A DNA stretch of 64,000 nucleotides from Paracoccus contaminans (GTDB taxonomy: Bacteria > Pseudomonadota > Alphaproteobacteria > Rhodobacterales > Rhodobacteraceae), in the NCBI RefSeq assembly GCF_002105555.1, contig NZ_CP020612.1, forward strand, positions 1,728,001 through 1,792,000. The letters run 5' to 3'. The position numbers and the translations under genes were made by a program. Numbering within the stretch: the stretch's first letter is position 1; every line of letters starts with the position of its first letter. Below the pieces are notes generated by a model. The model was not told where the DNA came from. It did not search any database and saw nothing but the letters and a program-made list of their open reading frames with translations. Below are positions 18,040 to 26,248 of this stretch, piece after piece.

Positions 18040-19125
18040 TCAGCCGGCCCGGCGGGCAAGTTCGCATTCGATCCCGATCAGCGCCTGCTTGCGCCACAGC
18101 CCGCCGGCATAGCCCGTCAGCGTGCCGTCAGCGCCGATGACACGGTGGCAGGGGATCACGATGGCGATCCGGTTCGCGCCGTTCGCCCGTGCCACGGCCC
18201 GCGCCGCAGCCGGCCGCCCGATCCGCGCAGCCAGTTCGCCATAGCTGATCGTCGCGCCAGGGGGGATGCGCTGCAGCTCGGCCCAGACCGTGCGCAGGAA
18301 GGGCGTGCCGTGCAGCGTCAGCGGCAGGTCGAAGCCGCCCGGCTGCGCGGCGAAATAGCGGCCGAGCTGGGCCTCGGCCGCGTCGGTGACGGCGGTGCGG
18401 CCCAGCCCGATCCGGCCCCGGACGGCCGCCGACAGGCGGCGCAGCCCCAGCCCCAGCGCCTTGCGGTCGGTGAACTCGAGCAGATGCAGGCTATCGGCGT
18501 CTGCGATGACGATCATTCCGCCCAGCGGCGTATCGATCCAGTCCGCCAGCAGCAGCGGCTGGCCGCGCGTCATGGCGGCGGGCGCATGGCCGAACAGCCG
18601 CGCAAAGGCGTCGCGGAACCCGCTTGCGCTGTCAAAGCCCGCGTCCAGCTGCGCCGCGATGACCGCACCGCCTGCGGCAAGGCCGCGCATCCCTTCGCGC
18701 AGGCGGGCCTGGCGCGCCAGATCAAGGAACGTCATCCCGAAATGGCGGCGGAAGGCGCGCCGGATCGTCGAGGGGTCCAGCCCCAGCGCCCCGACATCCG
18801 CCTCGGTCCAGCGGCGGGCCGGCTCCTCGTCCAGCAGGGACAGAAGCCGCTGGACGGCGGGGTTGCCGGCGACCTCCGGCCCCACAGGGTGGCAGCGGCG
18901 GCAGGGGCGGAACCCCGCGCCGATGGCAGCCGCCGGGCTGTCGAACCAGCGGCAGTGTTCCGGCCGCGGCTTGCGCGCGGGGCAGGTCAGCCGGCAGAAG
19001 ATGCCGGTGGTGGTGACGCCGACCCAGGCGCGGCCCTCATAGGCCGCATCACGGCGAAGCAGGGCCGCGTGCAGCGTCGCGGCATCGGGCAGGGTGAACA
19101 GCGGGAGGGCGGGCATCGGGTCCAT
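18040..19125 (-). CDS. ada: Ada: DNA repair methyltransferase and transcriptional activator
   Basis: A 361-residue three-part protein that repairs methylphosphotriesters and O6-methylguanine and activates the adaptive response. The N-terminal zinc domain has Cys44, Cys48, Cys75 and Cys78 (GIFCRLTC...FRPCRRC); the first is the phosphotriester acceptor. An AraC-type helix-turn-helix follows (about 90-190, RWTEADVGALGLDPSTIRRA and FRDAFARLFGHAPAAM). The C-terminal alkyltransferase domain has the acceptor Cys326 in IPCHRVIG and the RAVARANGANR DNA-binding motif. All key residues are present. No alkB lies adjacent. The gene stands alone, with 240 bases of empty sequence before meaB. Confidence 0.94.
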   Translation of the reverse strand: MDPMPALPLFTLPDAATLHAALLRRDAAYEGRAWVGVTTTGIFCRLTCPARKPRPEHCRWFDSPAAAIGAGFRPCRRCHPVGPEVAGNPAVQRLLSLLDEEPARRWTEADVGALGLDPSTIRRAFRRHFGMTFLDLARQARLREGMRGLAAGGAVIAAQLDAGFDSASGFRDAFARLFGHAPAAMTRGQPLLLADWIDTPLGGMIVIADADSLHLLEFTDRKALGLGLRRLSAAVRGRIGLGRTAVTDAAEAQLGRYFAAQPGGFDLPLTLHGTPFLRTVWAELQRIPPGATISYGELAARIGRPAAARAVARANGANRIAIVIPCHRVIGADGTLTGYAGGLWRKQALIGIECELARRAG

Positions 19126-19366
19126 GGGGCGATCCTAGCAGACCGGCCAGCCCATGCAGCCGCTGGCCGGGCGTTTATTTCGTGCCCGCCCCACCGCCGA
19201 GGCGGCGCCACCTGGGGACCGGCCTGCTGCTTCGCGGTCGGCTGCTGTCGCCCCCGCGCCCTTGCGCCGGGCTGGCCGGCGGGGCCGCCTGCGCCGCCTG
19301 CCCGGGCAGCAGGACGCGCGACGGACGGCGCAAGGCCGGCCGTCGCCGCAAGCTGCCCTGGGCCCG

Positions 19367-20368
19367 TCACTCCAGCGCGGCCAGCAGTTCGGCAGCCGCA
19401 GCCACGGGATCGGCCCGGCCCTCTTCCACCTGCGATCCCAGCCGCGCCAGCATCCCTGCGGCAGGGTCGCGTTCCAGCCGGGCAAGCAGCCCTGCGCGCA
19501 CCTCGGCCAGGAACCACTCGCGCGCCTGGCCGGCGCGGCGGCTGTCCACAAGGCCGCGGGCCTGCCGCCAGCCGTGCAGGGCCTGCATCTCGGCCCATAC
19601 CGCTTCCAGCCCCCCGCCCTCGATCGCCGAGACGGGCATCGCCTTGGGAAATCCGGGCGGGTCCTGCGGGCGCTTGCGCAGCAGCCTCAGCGCACCGGCA
19701 TAGTCCGCCACCGTGCGCAGCGCCGCAGGACGCAGTTCCCCGTCGGCCTTGTTGACAAGGATCAGGTCGGCCATTTCCATGATGCCGCGCTTGACGCCCT
19801 GCAGTTCATCCCCGCCGGCCGGGGCCAGCAGCAGCACGAAGAGGTCGGACATCTCGGCGACCAGCGTCTCGGACTGGCCGACGCCGACCGTCTCGATCAG
19901 GATCACGTCAAATCCGGCCGCCTCGGCCAGGCGCACCGTCTCGCGCGTGCGGCGGGCGACGCCGCCCAGTTCGGCCCGGCTGGGCGAGGGGCGGATATAG
20001 GCGCGCGGTTCGCGGGCCAGCCGCTCCATCCGGGTCTTGTCGCCCAGGATCGAGCCGCCCGAGCGGGCCGAGCTGGGATCAACCGCCAGCACCGCCAGGC
20101 GCAGCCCCAGCCCCGTCAGCATCAGGCCGAATGTTTCGATGAAGGTGGACTTGCCCACCCCCGGCGTGCCCGACAGCCCGATCCGCAGCGCCTGCCGCGC
20201 CGGCAGGGCGGCCAGCATCGCCGCCGCCTGGGCGCGGTGGTCGGGTCGCGTGCTTTCGACCAGGGTGATCGCGCGGGCCAGCGCCCTGCGATCCCCTGCG
20301 GCCACGCCTTCGGCCAGCGCGGGGGGCGCGGAGGGGCAGGCAGGTCGGTGATCGGGGCGGTTGGGCAT
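19367..20368 (-). CDS. meaB: Methylmalonyl-CoA mutase-associated GTPase MeaB
   Basis: MeaB is the G3E-type P-loop GTPase chaperone that loads and protects the cobalamin cofactor of methylmalonyl-CoA mutase. The start [10 protein letters not shown] at 20368, with GAGG upstream, gives 333 residues; an earlier ATG at 20389 would add 7. The Walker A motif is GTPGVGKST (67-75), with [20 protein letters not shown] (switch I), ETVGVGQSE (switch II) and LVNKADGE (base recognition) all conserved. The mutase gene is not in the window. It is divergent from rpmB. Confidence 0.93.
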   Translation of the reverse strand: MPNRPDHRPACPSAPPALAEGVAAGDRRALARAITLVESTRPDHRAQAAAMLAALPARQALRIGLSGTPGVGKSTFIETFGLMLTGLGLRLAVLAVDPSSARSGGSILGDKTRMERLAREPRAYIRPSPSRAELGGVARRTRETVRLAEAAGFDVILIETVGVGQSETLVAEMSDLFVLLLAPAGGDELQGVKRGIMEMADLILVNKADGELRPAALRTVADYAGALRLLRKRPQDPPGFPKAMPVSAIEGGGLEAVWAEMQALHGWRQARGLVDSRRAGQAREWFLAEVRAGLLARLERDPAAGMLARLGSQVEEGRADPVAAAAELLAALE

Positions 20369-20489
20369 GGCAGGCCTCGGGCAGGGCATCGGGGCGAAAC
20401 GGGCGGCATGGCGGAGCGCGCAGGTTCCGTGGTATTGGCGCGGGGCGCGCTTGCCAAGGGCGGCGCGTCCGCCCCTGGGCGATTCGGCC

Positions 20490-20519
20490 TTGACGAGCGG
20501 CGCGATGGTGCACTATCCA
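20490..20519 (+). promoter_or_regulatory. Candidate rpmB promoter
   Basis: TTGACG (20490-20495) and TATCCA (20514-20519) are separated by 18 bases and lie about 95 bases before the rpmB start codon. The -35 match is good and the -10 match is weak. No other likely promoter was seen in the 246-base divergent gap. Confidence 0.4.
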
Positions 20520-20614
20520 GACGCAACGGATTTCCGGGCGCTGCGTCGCGGCGCCCTTTCATTTTCCGGCCCTGGCCGCAGCAGGGCCGGCCGCTGCAAC
20601 GAAGGAACACGATC

Positions 20615-20920
20615 ATGTCGCGCGTCTGCGAACTGACCGGCAAGGGGCCGATGACGGGCAACAACGTCAGCCACGCCAACAACAAGACCCGCCGCCGCTT
20701 TCTGCCCAATCTCAACGATGTCACGCTGATCTCGGACCGGCTGGGCCAGTCTTATTCGCTGCGCATCTCGGCGGCCGCGCTGCGTTCGGTTGATCATCGC
20801 GGCGGGCTGGATGCCTTCCTGGCCAAAGCCAAGGATGCCGAGCTGTCCCCTCGCGCGCTCAAGATCAAGCGCGATCTTGCCAAGGCGGATGCCGCCGCGC
20901 CGGCGCTGGCCAGCGCCTGA
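20615..20920 (+). CDS. rpmB: 50S ribosomal protein L28
   Basis: Small basic protein of the large ribosomal subunit. The start at 20615 follows GAAGGA and gives [20 protein letters not shown], the classic L28 N-terminus, with [17 protein letters not shown] and [20 protein letters not shown] after it. At 101 residues it has a short Ala-rich C-terminal extension. The frame is open far upstream through non-coding GC-rich DNA, so the longer frame should be ignored. It is followed by a strong hairpin with TTTT at 21001. rpmG is not adjacent. Confidence 0.96.
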   Translation: MSRVCELTGKGPMTGNNVSHANNKTRRRFLPNLNDVTLISDRLGQSYSLRISAAALRSVDHRGGLDAFLAKAKDAELSPRALKIKRDLAKADAAAPALASA

Positions 20921-21000
20921 ACACCGCGCCTGCTTGGCTGATCGGCTGACGCAAGGGGCCGGTTCTTTCTGCAGGGCCGCCTGAACGACCTTTCCATGCG

Positions 21001-21032
21001 GCCCCGCCCCTGTATCCGGGCGCGGGGCTTTT
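21001..21032 (+). terminator. Intrinsic terminator after rpmB
   Basis: GCCCCGC pairs with GCGGGGC (21001-21007 with 21022-21028), with extra inner C/G pairs, followed by TTTT. It ends rpmB transcription before the next gene at 21088. Confidence 0.75.
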
Positions 21033-21087
21033 CGTCGTTCCGCCGGGCGTCTTGGCGGCCGGTCCGCCGGACGCTAAGGTGCGGGCG

Positions 21088-21456
21088 ATGGCCATGATCA
21101 CCCGTCTTGCCCTGGTCTGCCTTGTGCTTGCCACCAGCCTTGCGCTGGGCCGGGCGCGGGGGCATCTGCCCGACGCGGCGGCAGCGACCGTGCTGTGTTC
21201 GGGCGGGGCGGTGATCCTCGGCGGCAGCGCCGATCCGGGTGGCAAGGCGGCGCAGCTTTGCCCCGACATGGCGCTGGCTTTCCTGGCGGGTCTTGATCAT
21301 CCGCCGCCCTCGGCCCCGGCCCTGCTGGGCCGGTTCGAACGGCTTTCCGCTGATCTGCGGGTAACGCCGGGGGCGCGTCGGATCACTGCAGCGCAGGCGA
21401 GGGGGCCGCCGCCCCGGGCCCGCAGCCGCAGCCGCAGATCATACCCCCATGCCTGA
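21088..21456 (+). CDS. Small exported Cys-containing protein, DUF2946-like, upstream of pcuC
   Basis: A 122-residue protein with a signal peptide or N-terminal anchor (MAMITRLALVCLVLATSLAL). Cys37 (VLCSGG) and Cys58 (QLCPDM) flank a short linker, and a His-containing LDHPPPSAPAL follows. This layout recalls DUF2946 proteins often found beside copper-handling genes, but the match is weak. The C-terminal 25 residues are Arg/Pro-rich and look untidy. The copper chaperone gene pcuC begins 15 bases downstream, so a joint role in copper delivery is plausible but inferred from position only. Confidence 0.6.
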   Translation: MAMITRLALVCLVLATSLALGRARGHLPDAAAATVLCSGGAVILGGSADPGGKAAQLCPDMALAFLAGLDHPPPSAPALLGRFERLSADLRVTPGARRITAAQARGPPPRARSRSRRSYPHA

Positions 21457-21471
21457 ACGAGAGATCATCCC

Positions 21472-22068
21472 ATGTCCAAGCCCATCCTGACCGCCATCCT
21501 GGCCGGCCTTCTGCCGCTGGCGGCATCGGCGCAGACCGCGCCCGCCGCCCCGCCCGCCGCCGCCGCCGCTGCTGCCGCCCCTGCTGCCGCCGAGGCACCC
21601 GCCGCACAGTCCCCCCTTTCGGCAAGCGGCGCCTATGCCCGGTCCAACAACCCCGAGGCTGGCGCCGCCTTCATGACCATCACCAATGCCGGCCCCGCCG
21701 ATTGCACCCTGTCACGGATCGGCGCCGACGGGTTCGACCGGCCCGCGCTGCATACCAGCCGCGAGGAGGACGGGGTGATGAAGATGGTGCCGCTCGATGG
21801 GCTGACCATCCCGGCCGGCGGCTCGCATGAGCTCAAGCGCGGCGGCGATCACATCATGCTGATGGGCGCGCGCGCGCCGGTCATGCAGGGGCAGGCCGTC
21901 GATCTGCGGCTCGATTTCGGCGACTGCGGCACCCTGCCGGTGGCCGTGACGATCGACAACAGCGCCGGGCCGGCGGCCGGCGCGGGGCTGATGGACAATC
22001 CCGCAGCCCATGATCACGGCGCCATGACCCATGACGGCGCGGCCCATCGGCACGGCGCCACGAACTGA
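21472..22068 (+). CDS. pcuC: Periplasmic copper chaperone PCu(A)C
   Basis: PCu(A)C proteins bind Cu(I) in the periplasm and deliver it to the CuA or CuB sites of haem-copper oxidases. The 198 residues start with a signal peptide (MSKPILTAILAGLLPLAASA) and an Ala/Pro linker. The exact metal motif H-x10-M-x21-H-x-M is present: His94, Met105, His127, Met129. Cys78 and a Cys near 152 may form a disulfide. After about residue 175 there is a His/Met-rich tail (DHGAMTHDGAAHRHG), a second likely metal site seen in some PCu(A)C proteins. It follows the small Cys protein gene by 15 bases. Confidence 0.93.
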   Translation: MSKPILTAILAGLLPLAASAQTAPAAPPAAAAAAAAPAAAEAPAAQSPLSASGAYARSNNPEAGAAFMTITNAGPADCTLSRIGADGFDRPALHTSREEDGVMKMVPLDGLTIPAGGSHELKRGGDHIMLMGARAPVMQGQAVDLRLDFGDCGTLPVAVTIDNSAGPAAGAGLMDNPAAHDHGAMTHDGAAHRHGATN

Positions 22069-22115
22069 GCCGATGCGGGCCTGAGCGGCCCGCACCCGCC
22101 GCCCTCGGAAAAGGC

Positions 22116-23183
22116 TCAGGGAAAAATCCGCGCGATCGCAGCCTCGACCGCTGCGCTTGCGCCCTCCAGCCCGGCTTCGGACAGGTCGGGTACGGAAACG
22201 ACCGCGCGTTCCAGCGCCGCGTGGCGCAGCCGCTGCCGGCCATAGCGCGGGTCGTAATGCTGCGCCATCAGTTCGGCTGCCAGCCTCGGCCAGTCGGCCT
22301 CGCGCGTCATCGCGCCCCAGCGGGCGATCCGCTCGGCCGGATGCAGGCCGGCCAGGCGGGCGACCGTCGCCTCCATCCGTCCGGGCTGGGCGATTGCCTC
22401 GGCATAGGCGGCGGCCGTATAGGCGGCGCGCGCCTCCAGCGGAACCTCGATCCGCAGGCGGGGGGCGGTAATCAGCGCTTTCCAGACGGCGCGCGGCACG
22501 GTCAGATCGCCGATGCGCGAGCTTTCCGCCTCGATCACCACGGGTCTTTGCGGGTCCAGCGCGGCCAGCCGCATGGCGAGGCGGCTTTCGAACAGCTTCT
22601 GCGGCGGCTGGCCGCCCGGCATCGCGCCGAACAGGCTGCCCCGATGGTTGGCCAGCCCTTCAAGGTCGATGACCTGCACCCCCCGGCGGCCAAGACGGTG
22701 GAGGATCTCCGTCTTGGCCGAGCCGGTGTTGCCGTCCAGCACCAGCAGCGGCGCAGGCGGGCCGATCTGGTCCACCTGCTGCACCACCAGGGCGCGCCAT
22801 GCCTTCCACCCGCCATCCAGCCGCGCCACGCGCCAGCCGATCTGGTCAAGGATGGTGGCGAAGGAGCCCGAACGCTGCCCGCCGCGCCAGCAATAGACCA
22901 TCGGCCGCCAGCCCCCGTTCCGGTCCGACAGCGGGCCGGCGACATGGGAGGCGATGTTCGCCGCCGCCAGCGCGCCGCCGATCTTGCGCGCCTGAAAGGG
23001 TGCGACCTGCCGGTAGATGGTGCCGACCTCGGCCCGCTGGGCATCGTCCAGCACCGGCAGGTTGATCGCGCCGGGCAGGTGGTCGTCGGCGAATTCGGCC
23101 GGCGAGCGGGCGTCGATGATGTCATCGAACCCCGCCCGCGCCAGATCACCCAGCGCGGCGGGGCTGAAGGTCGTCAGCGGCAC
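22116..23183 (-). CDS. mnmH: tRNA 2-selenouridine synthase MnmH (SelU/YbbB)
   Basis: Replaces the sulfur of (5-methylaminomethyl-)2-thiouridine at tRNA wobble position 34 with selenium, using selenophosphate, via a geranylated intermediate. The 355 residues have an N-terminal rhodanese domain with the catalytic Cys98 in VYCWRGGQRSGS. A C-terminal P-loop domain follows with Walker A GNTGSAKT (151-158) and the VIDLEGLANHRGSLFG segment typical of the family. The partner SelD is required but not in the window. The L,D-transpeptidase gene ends 3 bases past its start region, upstream on the same strand. Confidence 0.94.
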   Translation of the reverse strand: MPLTTFSPAALGDLARAGFDDIIDARSPAEFADDHLPGAINLPVLDDAQRAEVGTIYRQVAPFQARKIGGALAAANIASHVAGPLSDRNGGWRPMVYCWRGGQRSGSFATILDQIGWRVARLDGGWKAWRALVVQQVDQIGPPAPLLVLDGNTGSAKTEILHRLGRRGVQVIDLEGLANHRGSLFGAMPGGQPPQKLFESRLAMRLAALDPQRPVVIEAESSRIGDLTVPRAVWKALITAPRLRIEVPLEARAAYTAAAYAEAIAQPGRMEATVARLAGLHPAERIARWGAMTREADWPRLAAELMAQHYDPRYGRQRLRHAALERAVVSVPDLSEAGLEGASAAVEAAIARIFP

Positions 23184-23186
23184 GGA

Positions 23187-23759
23187 TCAATAGACGTAGA
23201 CCGGCGTTCCCACGGGAACCTGGTCGAACAGCGACATCACCGCCTCGTTGCGCATGCGGATGCAGCCGTTCGAGACGGCGCGCCCGATCGACCCCGGATC
23301 GGTGGTGCCGTGAATGCGGATCGCCGTGTCGTTGCCATTGGCGGTGTAAAGATACAGCGCCCGCGCGCCCAGCGGGTTGGTGGGGCCGCCGGGCATGCCG
23401 TCCTCGTATTTCTTGTATTGTTCGGGCTTGCGCTTGATCATGTCGGGCGTCGGCTTCCACGACGGCCATTCGACCTTGCGGCCGATCAGCGCGCGCCCCT
23501 TCCACACCAGCTCGTCCTTGCCGACGGCCACGCCATAGCGGACAGCCCGGCCGGGGGCCGTGACGTGATACAGATAATAGTCGTCCGACACCACGACGAT
23601 CGAGCCGACCTCGAACCCGTCGCGGATCGGCACCTCGGTCGGGGCGGGGTCATAACCCTCGCCCTTCTTGGGGGGCGCCTTAGGCGCGCTCTTGGCCAGC
23701 AGGGCACTGGGCGCGGCCAGCAGCGGCAGGGTCAGCATCAGCATCCGGCGGCGGTTCAT
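23187..23759 (-). CDS. Periplasmic L,D-transpeptidase (YkuD family)
   Basis: Forms 3-3 peptidoglycan cross-links or anchors proteins to peptidoglycan. The 190 residues begin with MNRRRMLMLTLPLLAAPSALLA, a signal peptide with twin Arg. The YkuD catalytic motif is complete: His150 in RIHGTTDPGSIGRA and Cys166 in SNGCIRM, with the usual S-x-GC-x-R spacing. The segment GGPTNPLGARALYLY is also typical. It ends 3 bases before mnmH begins, so the two are cotranscribed, though no functional link is obvious. Confidence 0.92.
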   Translation of the reverse strand: MNRRRMLMLTLPLLAAPSALLAKSAPKAPPKKGEGYDPAPTEVPIRDGFEVGSIVVVSDDYYLYHVTAPGRAVRYGVAVGKDELVWKGRALIGRKVEWPSWKPTPDMIKRKPEQYKKYEDGMPGGPTNPLGARALYLYTANGNDTAIRIHGTTDPGSIGRAVSNGCIRMRNEAVMSLFDQVPVGTPVYVY

Positions 23760-23973
23760 GGCCTGGTCCCTCGTATCGGTTTGCGGACTCCGCTAGCGAA
23801 ACCGCTGCGGCGAATCAACCCACAGCAGCGTGACGGCGCCCCCCGGCGGGCCCAACCCGCGGGCAGCAGGGCAGGGTGGGCGCCGCCACGAGGGCATGGC
23901 GGCCCGTGGCTGCAAAAGGCCGATATTCGTGCAGCGGCAAGCCGGCCTTCAGCCGTCGCGGGGGCACCGGCTG

Positions 23974-24663
23974 TCAGGCAAGCAGCGCGTCAACCCAGGC
24001 GGGAACGGTGGTGCCGGCTGGACCGGCGATGAAGCGGTCGAAACGTCCCGGCGCCGTCGCCTCGATGTTCATCTCGACCGTTTCGGCACCCATCTCGCGC
24101 GCCAGGTCCACAAAGCCGGCGGCCGGATAGACCTGCCCCGATGTGCCGATCGCCGCGAACAGGTCTGCCCCTTCCAGCGCCCTTTCGATCCGGTCCATGT
24201 GATAGGGCATCTCGCCGAACCACACGATGTCGGGGCGCGCCTTGGGGGCCGCGCAGCGGGGGCAGGCCATGCCAGGCGGCATGACCGCCGGCGCCGGCCA
24301 ACGATGGCCGCAGGCCGCGCAAAGCGCGCTGTCCAGCCGGCCGTGCATGTGGATCACGTCCCGCGCCCCGGCCGCGTCCAGCAGGGCATCGACGTTCTGG
24401 GTGATCAGTGTGACGCCTGGCTCAAGGCTCAGCCGGGCCAGCGCCTGATGGGCCGCGTTGGGGCGGGCGGCGGCGGCGGCGCCGCGGCGCGCATCGTAAA
24501 AGCGCAGCACCAGCCCCGGATCGCGGGCAAAGCCGTGCGGCGTCGCCACATCCTCGACCCGGTGGCGTTCCCACAGGCCCCCCGAATCGCGGAAGGTGGC
24601 AATGCCGCTTTCGGCAGACAGCCCCGCGCCGGTCAGCACGACGATGCGCGAAGGCCGCGCCAT
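23974..24663 (-). CDS. cobB: NAD-dependent protein deacylase CobB (sirtuin)
   Basis: Removes acetyl and probably succinyl groups from lysines, consuming NAD+. The start MARPSRIVVLTGAGLSAESG at 24663 gives 229 residues. The NAD motifs GAGLSAESGIATFR and TQNVD, catalytic His107 (HMHGRL), and zinc ligands Cys115, Cys118, Cys134 and Cys137 are all seen. Tyr56 and Arg59 (FYDARR) are the pair that marks desuccinylase-type class III sirtuins. Its ATG overlaps the stop of the upstream small Cys protein gene by one base, so they are coupled. The 214 bases downstream to the L,D-transpeptidase gene are empty. Confidence 0.95.
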   Translation of the reverse strand: MARPSRIVVLTGAGLSAESGIATFRDSGGLWERHRVEDVATPHGFARDPGLVLRFYDARRGAAAAARPNAAHQALARLSLEPGVTLITQNVDALLDAAGARDVIHMHGRLDSALCAACGHRWPAPAVMPPGMACPRCAAPKARPDIVWFGEMPYHMDRIERALEGADLFAAIGTSGQVYPAAGFVDLAREMGAETVEMNIEATAPGRFDRFIAGPAGTTVPAWVDALLA

Positions 24664-24965
24664 CAGCGGGCGCAATATGCCTCGGCCGTGGCGGCAAAGG
24701 TCTTGTAGCGCGCCCAGAACTGGTTGTCGGCGTCGCGCTTGGACATGCGCACGTCCTGCGCCTGCTGCGCGTTGCGGAAAAAGCCGGCCGCGCGGCGCTG
24801 GTCGGCGCGCGACAGCGTCATGTCGGCCACCTGCTGGATACAGCCGCACAGGGCCGGGTTGGCCGCCCCGCGTTCGGACCGGATGCAGGCATTGTCGATC
24901 GGGCCGGCCTCGGCAAAAGGCGTGGTCAGCAGGACCGCGGCAACGGCGACGGCGGGTTTCAGCAT
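24663..24965 (-). CDS. Small exported four-Cys protein coupled to cobB, function unknown
   Basis: Not assigned to a named family. The start MLKPAVAVAAVLLTTPFAEA at 24965 gives a signal peptide and 100 residues. The mature protein has Cys27, Cys40, Cys42 and Cys98, with NPALCGCIQQVADMTLSRAD and ARYKTFAATAEAYCAR, and is otherwise helical and basic. Four Cys in a periplasmic protein suggest two disulfides. Its stop overlaps the cobB start (TGATG), which is unusual because the partner is cytoplasmic. I recall similar short proteins in other Rhodobacteraceae but without a function. Confidence 0.75.
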   Translation of the reverse strand: MLKPAVAVAAVLLTTPFAEAGPIDNACIRSERGAANPALCGCIQQVADMTLSRADQRRAAGFFRNAQQAQDVRMSKRDADNQFWARYKTFAATAEAYCAR

Positions 24966-25174
24966 GGCGTCAGGCTCCTCATCCCCGGTTCGGCTGCCTT
25001 GGCGGCAGTCCTTGGTGCTTCGCCTCGGGTTAGCAAATCGGCGGCTTTGCGGCAATCCGCAGGCGATGTGCCCCGGCGCGGGCGGTGCACCAGATGATGA
25101 TCGGCGCCCCGTGAGGGGACGAATCGGTCCCTTGCCGGTTGCACCCGGCAGACGGGGGCCTTAGGGCGGCGCCC

Positions 25175-25885
25175 ATGCTGACGATCGGTCTCGATGCGGA
25201 TGACACATTGTGGGAGAACGAGGCGTTCTTTCACCTGACCCAGGACGATTTCGTCCGCCTCCTGTCGGACCATGCCGAGGCCGGAACGATCCGGGCGCGG
25301 CTGCACGACACGCAGATCCGCAACCTTGAAATCTACGGCTATGGCGTCAAGGCTTTCACCCTGTCGATGATCCAGACCGCGCTGGAGCTGACCGGCAACG
25401 CCGTTCCGGGCGGGACGATCGCCCGCCTGCTGGCGCTGGGGCAGGAGATGCTGCGCCATCCCGTCCACCTGCTGCCCGGCGTGGCCGAGACGCTGGCGCG
25501 GCTGCAGGGGCGGCGGCTGATCCTGATCACCAAGGGCGACGTGCTGGACCAGGAACGCAAGCTGGCAAGCTCGGGCCTGGCCGAGGCGTTCGACCGGGTC
25601 GAGATCGTGCAGCACAAGACCCCGGCAACCTATGCCGCCGCCCTGTGCCGGGCGCAGGTTGCGCCGCAGGATTTCCTGATGGCCGGGAATGCGATGCGTT
25701 CGGACGTGCTGCCGGTGATCGAGATCGGCGGTCACGGCGTGCTGATCCCCGCGGCGCTGGGCTGGGTGCATGAGCATGCGGACGACCCGGACCACCCTCG
25801 CTTTCACCGGCTGGGACGGATCGGCGAACTGCCGGCGCTGATCGAACGGATCGAGGCGGCATCCTGGGGCGCAGGGGCCGGGTGA
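25175..25885 (+). CDS. HAD-superfamily hydrolase
   Basis: A 236-residue cytoplasmic phosphatase-like enzyme. The start MLTIGLDADDTLWENEAFFH at 25175 carries the nucleophile Asp7 and general acid Asp9; a TTG start 36 bases earlier is less likely. Motif II is LILITKGD (Thr), and motif III Lys and Asp residues are in VQHKTPATY and MAGNAMRSDVLPV. An inserted cap domain lies between the first two motifs. YjjG- or phosphoglycolate-phosphatase-like substrates are possible, but the sequence does not say which. It is a lone gene facing away from the cobB pair. Confidence 0.85.
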   Translation: MLTIGLDADDTLWENEAFFHLTQDDFVRLLSDHAEAGTIRARLHDTQIRNLEIYGYGVKAFTLSMIQTALELTGNAVPGGTIARLLALGQEMLRHPVHLLPGVAETLARLQGRRLILITKGDVLDQERKLASSGLAEAFDRVEIVQHKTPATYAAALCRAQVAPQDFLMAGNAMRSDVLPVIEIGGHGVLIPAALGWVHEHADDPDHPRFHRLGRIGELPALIERIEAASWGAGAG

Positions 25886-26006
25886 GCCGCGCCTGTCATG
25901 GCGGGCCAACGGCAGTCCCGCGCAGGCAGGGCTGCGCTTGCGCGCGGGCGGTCTGCAAGGGGTGCCTGCCCTGCCGGGCAGGTTCGCTGTCAGCAGCGGG
26001 TCCGGG

Positions 26007-26195
26007 TCAGTCCAGCGGCTGCGGGGTATAGCCGGCGGCGGTGATGACCTCGGCGGCGCGGGCCGCGCCGATATTCTCGACCGTCACGGTCTTGGCGGCC
26101 AGATCGGCGGCGGCGCTGCCGCCAGCCTCGGCGACGGCCTTTTCGATGGCGGCGGTGCAATGGCCGCAGCTCATGTCCTCGACGCGGAACTTCAT
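26007..26195 (-). CDS. Heavy-metal-associated (HMA) domain protein, CopZ-like copper chaperone
   Basis: A 62-residue ferredoxin-fold metal carrier. The start MKFRVEDMSCGHCTAAIEKA at 26195 has a good AAAGGA upstream. The metal motif M-x-C-x-x-C is Met8, Cys10 and Cys13 (MSCGHC), typical of Cu(I) chaperones that feed P-type ATPases. The rest (KAVAEAGG, VTVENIGAARAAEVITAAGY) fits the beta-alpha-beta-beta-alpha-beta pattern. No copper ATPase is adjacent; the next gene is divergent. Copper is the likely metal by family, not proved. Confidence 0.88.
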   Translation of the reverse strand: MKFRVEDMSCGHCTAAIEKAVAEAGGSAAADLAAKTVTVENIGAARAAEVITAAGYTPQPLD

Positions 26196-26248
26196 GGCCT
26201 GTCCTTTCCGGCTTGACGACACGCGCCGACTCTAGCATCGCCGCGGTC

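Noticed and set aside
22074..22094. Terminator after pcuC (TGCGGGC/GCCCGCA)
   Set aside because: The 7-bp stem is not followed by a T tract, so it is too weak to list as a terminator.
22221..24032. Plus-strand open frame of 603 codons across mnmH and the L,D-transpeptidase gene
   Set aside because: It covers two clearly identified minus-strand genes and has no recognisable motif.
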